In this document: piece after piece, positions 44,674 to 52,203 of the stretch
Layout: the number at the start of each line of letters is the position of its first letter
Numbering within the stretch: position 1 is the stretch's first letter
Origin: Actomonas aquatica
GTDB lineage: Bacteria > Verrucomicrobiota > Verrucomicrobiia > Opitutales > Opitutaceae
Direction: 5' to 3'
DNA length: 64,000 nt
Assembly (NCBI RefSeq): GCF_019679435.2
Contig: NZ_CP139781.1
Location: 2,294,001-2,358,000, forward strand
Program-made: the position numbers and the translations under genes
The notes under the pieces: model-generated
Database searches by the model: none
What the model was told of the DNA's origin: nothing
The model's input: only the letters and a program-made list of their open reading frames with translations

Positions 44674-45201
44674 ATGAAGCTCCGCATGTGGATGGGAATG
44701 TTGTCGGGAATGCTGGCGCTGGCGGGATCGCTCCGCGCCGACACCCCGGAGGAAAAACTGGCCGCGCTCGGTCATGAGTTGCCCGCGGTCGCCGCGCCGG
44801 TGGCCAACTACGTGTCGGTGGTGCGCACCGGAAACTTGGTGTATCTGGCGGGTCACATCCCGCGCGACGCGGCTGGCAAACCGATCGTGGGCACCGTGCC
44901 GTCGACCATGGATCTGGCGACCGCGCGCGCAGCCGCCGAACGCACCGCCCTCGCCTTGCTCGCCAGCCTCAAGTCCGAGATCGGCGAGCTTTCCAAGGTG
45001 AAGCGCATCGTGCGCGTGGAAGGTTTTGTCGCCAGCGACGACACCTTCACCGACCAGCCCAAAGTCATCAACGGTTGCTCCGATCTCCTCGTCGCCGTGC
45101 TCGGCGATGCCGGTCGCCACACACGCATGGCCATCGGCACCAACACCCTGCCGCTCGGCGTGGTGGTCGAGATCGCGATGATCGCGGAAGTCACAGACTG
45201 A
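44674..45201 (+). CDS. RidA-family protein with signal peptide
   Basis: 175 residues from ATG 44674; N-terminus MKLRMWMGMLSGMLALAGSLRA reads as an export signal. The RidA core follows: YVSVVRTGNLVYLAGHIPRD and HTRMAIGTNTLPLGVVVEIAMI, with the Arg that binds the carboxylate of 2-aminoacrylate in RidA. RidA proteins hydrolyse reactive enamines/imines made by PLP enzymes; nearly all are cytoplasmic, so export is odd. Convergent with an aminotransferase gene that also appears to be exported. Confidence 0.85.
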   Translation: MKLRMWMGMLSGMLALAGSLRADTPEEKLAALGHELPAVAAPVANYVSVVRTGNLVYLAGHIPRDAAGKPIVGTVPSTMDLATARAAAERTALALLASLKSEIGELSKVKRIVRVEGFVASDDTFTDQPKVINGCSDLLVAVLGDAGRHTRMAIGTNTLPLGVVVEIAMIAEVTD

Positions 45202-45220
45202 GCGCCGGAAACCCATCGCG

Positions 45221-46504
45221 TCAGGCGGAGCGCACCGCCTGATCGATGGCGGTCGCCAATTGGTCGATTTCGTCGGCGCGGTTGAAGAGATGGCAGGAGA
45301 TGCGCACGGCGTTGAGCTCCTGCTCTGAGACCGGACGGCAACGCATCTGGTGCTGGCCCCACAGTTGGCCAAAAAGGTCGCGATACGAAAGGCGCGGCGA
45401 GCGCACCGTGAGCATCGACGCCCGCAACTGCGGATGCGACGGCGTGAGAATTTCCAGATCCGGCACCGCGCTCAGCGCCTCCCGCAGGCGTTCCGTCAGC
45501 GAACGACCATGCTCGGCAATTTGATGGCGGCCGACCTGTTCCTGCCAGCGCACCGCGCCGATCAGGCCAAAGGCCTTGGCGGAGTCACGAGTGCCGTATT
45601 CGTAACGACCCGCACCGGCAAAAAACTCCAGCGGCCCCGGCAGGCTTTCGACCTCGCCGGAGTAAGCGCCCACCAGTGACGGCGTGACCGCGTCGAGTTT
45701 CTCCCGCCGCACCATCAGCACGCCGGTCTCCCGCGGCGCGCCGAGCCATTTATGGCCACTGGTCGCATAAGAATCACAGCCGATCTCACGCAGGCTGAAG
45801 GGGAACATGCCCGCCGACTGCGCCCCATCGATGTGAAACCACATGCCATGCTGAGCGCAGAGTTTGGCGATCGCAGTCACCGGCATCACGATGCCGGTCG
45901 GCGCCGTCACATGCGAAACCTGCACCACCCGGGTGCGCGGCGTAATCAATTCCTTGATACGCTCGAGATTGCCCTGCGGCGACTCCGGATCCGGCTCAAA
46001 CAGCCGGACCGCGATCCCGCGTCGCTGCGCCTGCAGCAGCCAGGGGAAGGAACCACCGGGATGGGCGTGCGATTCAAAGATCACTTCATCACCACGCTCG
46101 AGGGCGAGACCACCGGCGATGATGCCGTTGCCCTCGGTGGCATTGCGCACAAACGCGACCTCATCAGCGCCGCAATCGAGGAAGCCCGCCATGACCTTGC
46201 GCACCTCTTCGTAATGGTGGTGGCCGGTTTCGACATGATGTTCGAGTGAAGCCGCAATCTCGTCGACCAGCTGACGGACATTGTCGACGCAGGGTCCCAA
46301 TCCGCCGGTGTTGAAATAGTGCAACTGCGGATCGAACCGATAGGCGTCACGCACGGCGCCCCAATAGGTCGGATCCAGCGAATCCCGAAACGTCGGCAGC
46401 TGCGGCAACACACTTTCCGTGCCGGCGCCAAAGAGGCGCGCGGCGCTCAGGCCGACCACGCCGACTCCGAGGCGTTGCAAAAAGGATTTTCGGCTCAGGC
46501 TCAT
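45221..46504 (-). CDS. Class V aminotransferase-fold PLP enzyme with Tat-like signal
   Basis: 427 residues. The N-terminus SRKSFLQRLGVGVVGLSAA resembles a Tat signal with Arg-Lys in place of Arg-Arg. HIDGAQ (Asp226) and TSGHKWLGAP (Lys252, Schiff-base lysine) define a fold-type I class V enzyme, closest in layout to isopenicillin N epimerase/cysteine desulfurase-like proteins. PLP enzymes fold with cofactor in the cytoplasm, so Tat export would fit. Third gene of the GH78 operon, start overlapping the previous stop (ATGA). Confidence 0.85.
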   Translation of the reverse strand: MSLSRKSFLQRLGVGVVGLSAARLFGAGTESVLPQLPTFRDSLDPTYWGAVRDAYRFDPQLHYFNTGGLGPCVDNVRQLVDEIAASLEHHVETGHHHYEEVRKVMAGFLDCGADEVAFVRNATEGNGIIAGGLALERGDEVIFESHAHPGGSFPWLLQAQRRGIAVRLFEPDPESPQGNLERIKELITPRTRVVQVSHVTAPTGIVMPVTAIAKLCAQHGMWFHIDGAQSAGMFPFSLREIGCDSYATSGHKWLGAPRETGVLMVRREKLDAVTPSLVGAYSGEVESLPGPLEFFAGAGRYEYGTRDSAKAFGLIGAVRWQEQVGRHQIAEHGRSLTERLREALSAVPDLEILTPSHPQLRASMLTVRSPRLSYRDLFGQLWGQHQMRCRPVSEQELNAVRISCHLFNRADEIDQLATAIDQAVRSA

Positions 46505-47358
46505 GCGCGTTGGAAATGCATCAAATGGTCGAGTTCCCTGGTTTCATCGACCGCCAGAACCCACGTTTGCTCCCGGTGCGGCGCAAACGCCACCAGCGGG
46601 TCAGCCGGGCGCACAAACCACGGGATTGGCCCGGTCGGCGAGGTGAAGCGCACCTTAGTGCGGCGCAGGGAGCCGTCGTGCTGCGTGTGCCACTCCAACC
46701 AACGGGCCGGTTGACCGTGCAACGCGGCGGCTTCGCGGACGCCACTCTCGCCGACGAGGCCAACGGTCTCATCGCCATGTTGATCAAGCAGTCCCCGCGC
46801 GCCCCGGAATTGCAGGCCGGTATAATGCGATCCCTCGAGGCCGCCGAGACTGTGATAGTTGTGACACGTGAGGGGTTCGCCGGAAACGTTTCGCAACTGA
46901 CTGGTCCAGCGCAGGGACCAGCCGTCGCCGGATGCGTCGGTCGCGAGCGCGCGCTCCTCTTCGATCAGCACCCGACCGTCTTGCCGCGGATCGCGCCAGA
47001 GCACGGTCTCCACTAGGAGCCCGGGCAACTGCCGCACCCAGCCGGCGTGTTCCTGCACGCCTTGATCCTCGCGCCACTGGTAACCGTCGGCGGCGCGGTG
47101 CGAGGGGCCTCCCCAGAAATTGACATCATTCACCACCGTGAGCGTTAGGCTCAGACCGTGGTGCCACGGATGGTCGTTGGGCCGCCAATTGGTCAGCACG
47201 TCACCATCGATTGAATACAGTGGGTGAATGAACGGACGGGGCGACTCTGCCGCCGGCGTGTCTGGTTGATACTGGTAGTGCCACAGCACCGGACCATCCG
47301 TGAGAGCGACCGCACAGGACCCTTCGCCGACTTGGCGCAGTTCCAGCGACCGACTCAT
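46501..47358 (-). CDS. DUF6807 (PmoA-like) protein
   Basis: 285 residues. IHPLYSIDGDVLTNWRPNDHPWHHGLSLTL is the hallmark of the family named PmoA in some databases; it is unrelated to particulate methane monooxygenase. Beta-rich, no signal peptide, His-rich site (DHPWHHG). These proteins occur often in glycan-use loci of Verrucomicrobiota, Planctomycetota and Bacteroidota; function unknown. Coupled by ATGA overlaps to the genes on either side. Confidence 0.8.
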   Translation of the reverse strand: MSRSLELRQVGEGSCAVALTDGPVLWHYQYQPDTPAAESPRPFIHPLYSIDGDVLTNWRPNDHPWHHGLSLTLTVVNDVNFWGGPSHRAADGYQWREDQGVQEHAGWVRQLPGLLVETVLWRDPRQDGRVLIEEERALATDASGDGWSLRWTSQLRNVSGEPLTCHNYHSLGGLEGSHYTGLQFRGARGLLDQHGDETVGLVGESGVREAAALHGQPARWLEWHTQHDGSLRRTKVRFTSPTGPIPWFVRPADPLVAFAPHREQTWVLAVDETRELDHLMHFQRA

Positions 47359-49892
47359 GGGGTGACCTCCGCCGTGCCCTCCCAGTGACCGCCACCATGC
47401 TGGTGCACGCTGCCATCGGGTAGTTCGATCTCCACCGGCGTGTCCGCCGGCGCGTCAAGGCGGAGACGGAAGATCCCGTCCTCGATGAGCCAATCCACCT
47501 GCACCGGACCTCGCGGGGTGCACACATTACCCCTTGCCCAGTCGAGTCCGCAGCGTCGCGGTTGCACGCGCAGGGCAGCGAAGCCCGGTGCAGTGGATTG
47601 AACCCCCAATACCTGATGCAGGAATTCAAAAATCGGATGCGCACTCCACGCATGGCAGAGCGAACGCCAATAGCTGTTCTCCTCCACAAAGGTATCGAGG
47701 CCGAGCCCCACCGATTCGTGCCACGGACCCAAATGATCCGGCATCGTATCGTAGGTGCCGAGGGCGCGCATGGCCTTGAAGGCCGTATGCCAATAAAAGA
47801 ACGAGCCCGGCGCGAGTTTGGCGTCATGCGGGAAACGTTGCGGCAGGCGCTGCTTCGCCGCGTCGTCGGCGGCTCCGCAGGCCACCGCCCAGGCGTTGCC
47901 GTATTGGCTGACTTCCGGTCCGCCCGGCCGATCAAAATACAACCCTTCCTCCTCCGACCAAAAGGTCTCGTGCAGGATCGGACGCAGGCTCGCCGCCTCG
48001 CTCGCGAGGTGCAACGCCTCGTCGTCGAGCTGCAGCCACTCACACATCTGCGCGACTTCCGCCAAGGCTTGAATGAACTGCGCCGAGATGATGCAGGTCG
48101 GCCCGGTATCCGCGCCCGGCACCACGCCGCGTGGCCACCACGGACACCAGTCGGTGATGTTCCAATACGGCAGCTTCTCCGGCAGGCCTTGGTCGTTGGT
48201 GTGGCGGCGGAACCAATCCAAGACCGCCCGCATACCGGGCAGCAATTCCTTCACCAAGTCCAGGTCGCCACTGCACAGACCGTAGTCGCGCACCGACGTG
48301 ATCCAATGCAGCGACCACGAAGGGATCACCTGCAGCAATCGCGACGGGTAGCGGCTGGCGGTGAGGCCATCCGTGATGCGTGACCAATCAAAGTGCAGCA
48401 GCGCCTGTTTGCTCAGCCGATAATCACCGCTGGTCAGCATCCCCAGATACGACGTGATCATCGTGTCACCCGCATACTGCATCTGCTCGTAGTGCGGGCA
48501 GTCCTCAAAGGTCTCGTGCGAACAGAGGCGCATCGTGTGCACGCCCGCATGCCAAATCGCAGTGAGCGCCGGATCACTGCAATCGAAGTCCGCCTTCACC
48601 TCATACGGATAAGCCGAGAAACGATGCGCGAGGCCGGTGAGGTGCAGCGGTTCGTCGCCCACCTTGATGGTCAGTCCGATGAATCGAAACGCCCGCCAAT
48701 GCAGCGGCTCAAACGTGGCTTCAATCCCCGCCGGGTGCCACACATCACACCACCCCTGGATCTGACCACGGCGATCAAAAGTCCAACCCGTGTCGCCGTC
48801 GGCGTAGTGCGAAGCCAGATTCGCCAAATCCTGTTTCCGCCCCATCAGGCGCGCGCCCGGGGTGTCCCACGGCAGACGCAAGGCTTCGGCGTAGGTCAGC
48901 CGCACTTCCGCGCCCTTGCCGCCCACGATATCCACCCGCGGATAACCCGTGGTGAGTTTGCCGGTATCGAGGATCACCTCGACCGTTTGCCCGGGCTCGA
49001 GGCGCACGCCCCGCGTCGGCTCACCCGCACGGCCGCCCGCGCCGATCAGGGGGCGCCAGCCTTCCGGCAGGTCGCCACCACCCGGCCGGAATCCGGCGAC
49101 AAAACGTTGCGCCGGTCCTTCCTCCAACTGCGGAATCAGCCGAGGAATCAGGCCATACGGACTGGTCGGATCACGCCGTTCCTCTTTGCGCTCCGCCACG
49201 TAAAGCGCCGTTGCCGGCTCCCAGCCCTCGCTATCCGCATCGGCATCCAGCCAATCCGCCGGCAGCTCGGCATCCACTCGCTCTTCGAAGTAGCCGAGAT
49301 AGCCCTCGAACTTCGTATTCAGGTTTTGAAAACGGTGCGCGCGATCGATCGCCACCTGCCAGGAGCCGTCGGCTTTGGTGCCGAGATCGATCTCCGCATC
49401 CGGTCCTGTCACACTGCCATCCAGCACAAAACCACCCGCATAGGTCATGACTGAACACGGCGCGCCCAGAAAATGCGGCCGGTGGGCCACCCGGGACATG
49501 TCCAGCACCAGCGCCGCCAGCACATTACGGCCGGCTCGCAAATAGGGACTCAGGTCAAAGGTGTCGTAAAAATGGTGGTGAATGTCGCCCTTGGCCGGAC
49601 CGCGCCCGATCAACTGGCCGTTGCAGTAAAAAAGGAAACGGCTGTCGGCCGAAACATGCACGACCGCCGACATGCCCTCCGCCACCCCCTCGGTCGCCCG
49701 GAGCTCGAACTCCCGCCGGAAACGACGGACCTGATAATGCGACGGACTGCTGCGCTCCGGCGGCGCGACCTCATGGGTCGCTTCCCGAGACCAGATCCAA
49801 CTCACGTCCCCACTGAAAGGGAGTTTCGAGGCCGAGGCAGAGAGCGAGGACGAAGCAGACAAAGTGGGGCGATGGTTGAGGTTTATCGTCAC
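47355..49892 (-). CDS. Alpha-L-rhamnosidase, GH78
   Basis: 845 residues from GTG 49892, no signal peptide. N-terminal beta domains contain FLFYCNGQLIGRGPAKGD (carbohydrate-binding-like rhamnosidase N domain). The (alpha/alpha)6 barrel has FEDCPHYEQMQYAGDT with the general-acid Glu, and DTFVEENSYWRSLCHAWSAHP near the end, both typical GH78. A Ser/Ala-rich low-complexity run (SASSSLSASAS) marks the N-terminus. It removes terminal L-rhamnose from oligosaccharides or glycosides. First gene of the three-gene operon, divergent from the isomerase/lacI unit. Confidence 0.93.
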   Translation of the reverse strand: MTINLNHRPTLSASSSLSASASKLPFSGDVSWIWSREATHEVAPPERSSPSHYQVRRFRREFELRATEGVAEGMSAVVHVSADSRFLFYCNGQLIGRGPAKGDIHHHFYDTFDLSPYLRAGRNVLAALVLDMSRVAHRPHFLGAPCSVMTYAGGFVLDGSVTGPDAEIDLGTKADGSWQVAIDRAHRFQNLNTKFEGYLGYFEERVDAELPADWLDADADSEGWEPATALYVAERKEERRDPTSPYGLIPRLIPQLEEGPAQRFVAGFRPGGGDLPEGWRPLIGAGGRAGEPTRGVRLEPGQTVEVILDTGKLTTGYPRVDIVGGKGAEVRLTYAEALRLPWDTPGARLMGRKQDLANLASHYADGDTGWTFDRRGQIQGWCDVWHPAGIEATFEPLHWRAFRFIGLTIKVGDEPLHLTGLAHRFSAYPYEVKADFDCSDPALTAIWHAGVHTMRLCSHETFEDCPHYEQMQYAGDTMITSYLGMLTSGDYRLSKQALLHFDWSRITDGLTASRYPSRLLQVIPSWSLHWITSVRDYGLCSGDLDLVKELLPGMRAVLDWFRRHTNDQGLPEKLPYWNITDWCPWWPRGVVPGADTGPTCIISAQFIQALAEVAQMCEWLQLDDEALHLASEAASLRPILHETFWSEEEGLYFDRPGGPEVSQYGNAWAVACGAADDAAKQRLPQRFPHDAKLAPGSFFYWHTAFKAMRALGTYDTMPDHLGPWHESVGLGLDTFVEENSYWRSLCHAWSAHPIFEFLHQVLGVQSTAPGFAALRVQPRRCGLDWARGNVCTPRGPVQVDWLIEDGIFRLRLDAPADTPVEIELPDGSVHQHGGGHWEGTAEVTP

Positions 49893-50005
49893 CGGGACGG
49901 GCGAATCTCACGTCACGACGTGCCCTGAAATTCAGACACCCAGTGAAAACAATACGGGTTTCTCCGTTGCAACATTGGCAAGCTATTTCCCATGATTATT
50001 TCAGC

Positions 50006-50024
50006 TTTCATAATGAAATTTCAT
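50006..50024. promoter_or_regulatory. Operator cluster at the isomerase start: TTTCAT-A-ATGAAATTTCAT
   Basis: The 12-base palindrome ATGAAATTTCAT (50013-50024) is preceded by an extra half site giving a second palindrome (50006-50018). A further odd palindrome CTGAAATTCAG lies at 49925-49935. The cluster lies between the divergent GH78 operon and the isomerase gene, overlaps the isomerase ATG, and may control both. Confidence 0.7.
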
Positions 50025-50897
50025 TCTACCCCATCGGAGCCTCGCTATTGCGCCACGCTCTGGACCTTGGACCGCCACCCCACCGCCACCGCCGAATGGA
50101 GCATTGAGGAAAAGCTCACTGCGATTGCCACTGCCGGATTCGACGGCGTTCACGACCTCCTGCAACCCCGCCACCTCGCCTTCGCCCGCAGCCTGAAACT
50201 GGCCGTGATTGGCCGGCTGGACGGACGTTTTGCCGACACCTGGCAACCAAGCCTCCATACCCAGATCGACCACGGTGTGACGCTCTTCAACACCCACCTG
50301 GGCCTGCACGACACCCCACCCGCGACCGCAGCCGCCTGGGCCGCCGCCATGTTCACCGAAGGACAACGCCTGGGCGCTCGCGTGCAGTTCGAAACCCACC
50401 GCGATACCGCCACCGAAACCCCAGAGAAATACAACGCGCTGAATCAGGAATTCACCCGACTCACGGGCGAGCCGCTCCCCACCACGTGGGACCACTCGCA
50501 TTTCGCCGTGATGAAGCACCTGCAGCCAGAGGACTACGCCTCGCGCCTGCTCGCCTGGCCAAACGAAATCCAAGCCTCCCACCTCTTCCACTGCCGCCCC
50601 TTCAACGGCCAGCATGCCCAGGTGCCGGTGACCGACCATCACGGCAAACTCACCCTAGAGTTTCACGACTACCAACGCTTCACCGCCGACCTCTTCACCC
50701 TCTGGCGCGAGGGCCCCACGCCTCGACCGGCACTCTGGATCTGCCCCGAGATGGGCCCTGGCAGCGCAGGTTACCACCTCAGCACCCACTCCTCCCCTTG
50801 GACGGACGCCCAAAGATGCCGCCTAGAGCTCGCTCGACAGTGGCAATCCGCCACACAAAGCACGGATTCTGAAACAATCCGACCACTAGGGGCTTGA
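50013..50897 (+). CDS. Sugar isomerase/epimerase-like TIM-barrel protein (AP endonuclease 2 family)
   Basis: 294 residues from ATG 50013; an in-frame ATG at 49992 adds seven residues. Metal-site residues appear in the expected order: VQFETHRD (Glu), TTWDHSHFAV (Asp, His), SHLFHCRP (His) and WICPEMGP (Glu). No Shine-Dalgarno is visible before either ATG. It sits directly before lacI and its start codon is within the operator, so it is tightly linked to that regulator. Expected to act on rhamnose or a related keto sugar, by context only. Confidence 0.75.
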   Translation: MKFHSTPSEPRYCATLWTLDRHPTATAEWSIEEKLTAIATAGFDGVHDLLQPRHLAFARSLKLAVIGRLDGRFADTWQPSLHTQIDHGVTLFNTHLGLHDTPPATAAAWAAAMFTEGQRLGARVQFETHRDTATETPEKYNALNQEFTRLTGEPLPTTWDHSHFAVMKHLQPEDYASRLLAWPNEIQASHLFHCRPFNGQHAQVPVTDHHGKLTLEFHDYQRFTADLFTLWREGPTPRPALWICPEMGPGSAGYHLSTHSSPWTDAQRCRLELARQWQSATQSTDSETIRPLGA

Positions 50898-50937
50898 CTT
50901 TCAGCACGTTTTCAAATGTTTTTCAAATGAAATTTCA
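50894..50937 (+). promoter_or_regulatory. Putative lacI promoter and operator TGAAATTTCA
   Basis: TTGACT at 50894-50899 is a good -35 box; the -10 region at about 50917-50922 is poor. The perfect 10-base core TGAAATTTCA (50928-50937) covers the expected transcription start and ends 8 bases before the lacI ATG, so autorepression is likely. Confidence 0.5.
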
Positions 50938-50945
50938 CTGCAAGT

Positions 50946-51971
50946 ATGCTCATCTCTGAAATCGCCAAGCAAGCCCGTGTTTCCCCCTCCACTGTGTCGC
51001 GGGCGATTAACCAACCCGACATCGTGGCCCCCGGTAGCTTGGAACGCATCCGCGCGGTGATGAAGAAATTCAATTACACCCCGGCGCCGATCAATCGCCG
51101 CCGCGGTCCGAAGTCGAAGAAGCCCACCACTCTGAACCTCGGCGTTTGGTTTGTGGGCGCCAAGGCCGACAACCCCTCGCTCAACTGGTTTCAGGAGCGC
51201 ATGGCTGAGCTGCGCGAGCGCGGCACCATGAACCGGGTCGACCTCAGCATGCTGTTTTCCAACTCGCCGGGTGAACTCCCGCGGGCGCTCACCGAGGGCA
51301 ACCTCGACGGCGTGATTATTCAGGGCATGGCGCCGACCGCCGCCGTCATGCAGAAGCTGAAGAACATGCCCTGCGTGTGGTTCATGACCCGACGCTCCTA
51401 CGACTTCCCCGGCGACTACGTGGAACCCAACAACGAGGAAAACGGCCGCGTCGCCGCTGAATACCTCGCCCAGCAGGGCCACAAATCGGTCGCCGTGCTC
51501 ACCACCGATCCGAGCTACAGCGCCAACGTCCGTCGCGTGAAAGCCTTCATGGAGCGCGCCGAAGAACTCGGCCTCAAGGCCCACAGCATCCTCGGCGAAG
51601 ACATCCCGGGCGTGAGCTTCCTCGAGATCGCCCCGCTCAACTCCGAGATCGAGCAGCTCGTCAACCGCCTCGTCCACGAGCAGCCCCGCCCCACCGGCCT
51701 TTACATTCCGGTCGACCACTTTGCGGGCGCCTTCTTCCGGGCCCTCCGCTCCGCCGGCCTCCAGCCGCGCAAAGATTTCGACGTCATCCTGGGGAACTTC
51801 AACCCCATGATTTACAACAACCTCGAACACCACCCCGCCGCCATCGACATCCAGCTGTCCACCTTGGTGCGCAAGGTCATCGATCAACTGGTCTGGCGCA
51901 TCGAAAACCGCGATGCCCCCGGTCGCATCGGTATCACCGTCTCTCCCACCCTTCGCCCGGCCTTCGACTGA
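50946..51971 (+). CDS. LacI-family transcriptional regulator
   Basis: 341 residues. The N-terminal HTH (ISEIAKQARVSPSTVSRAIN, residues 3-22) is followed by FNYTPAPINRRRGPKSKKP. That hinge lacks the usual N-x-x-A-R-x-L pattern whose Leu pries open a central CpG, which agrees with the CpG-free operators found here. The periplasmic-binding-protein-like sensor domain fills the rest (NLGVWFVGAKADNPS, GVIIQGMAP, QGHKSVAVLTTDP). Its sites lie at 33357, 50013 and 50928. Confidence 0.9.
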   Translation: MLISEIAKQARVSPSTVSRAINQPDIVAPGSLERIRAVMKKFNYTPAPINRRRGPKSKKPTTLNLGVWFVGAKADNPSLNWFQERMAELRERGTMNRVDLSMLFSNSPGELPRALTEGNLDGVIIQGMAPTAAVMQKLKNMPCVWFMTRRSYDFPGDYVEPNNEENGRVAAEYLAQQGHKSVAVLTTDPSYSANVRRVKAFMERAEELGLKAHSILGEDIPGVSFLEIAPLNSEIEQLVNRLVHEQPRPTGLYIPVDHFAGAFFRALRSAGLQPRKDFDVILGNFNPMIYNNLEHHPAAIDIQLSTLVRKVIDQLVWRIENRDAPGRIGITVSPTLRPAFD

Positions 51972-52203
51972 GGCTGCGCCGCGCAGGTATCTCCTGCTTC
52001 GCTTTCGCCCCCCCCCTTGCCCCGACTACCCCCTTTCTTGCCAGTGACGCTCTTGCTCCGTCTCGCCCTGTGCTGAGACGCGTCCCCCACCCCCAATTTA
52101 CCCCCTTTCTTCTTCGCGTTATCCCCACCGGGCCCGCGGGTTCTCCCGTAGGTTTGTTGGCGCGATAACGCCGGAAGCCACCCCAACCGCAAACCAACAG
52201 ACT
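51972..52203 (+). promoter_or_regulatory. TonB-receptor leader: pyrimidine-rich tract, C9 run and inverted repeat
   Basis: 232 bases without a gene. The + strand is strongly C/T-rich from about 51990 to 52130 and has nine C residues in a row (52008-52016). GCGTTATC (52116-52123) and GATAACGC (52164-52171) form an 8-base inverted repeat 40 bases apart, ending 32 bases before the receptor ATG; this may be a regulator site or mRNA stem. Confidence 0.4.

Noticed and set aside
46501..47358. PmoA-like label suggesting methane oxidation
   Set aside because: The family name is misleading; the protein is soluble, about 285 residues, and lacks membrane helices of particulate methane monooxygenase.
51972..52000. 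Possible terminator after lacI (CTGCGCCGCGCAG)
   Set aside because: Stem is only about 5 bp and no T-run follows.
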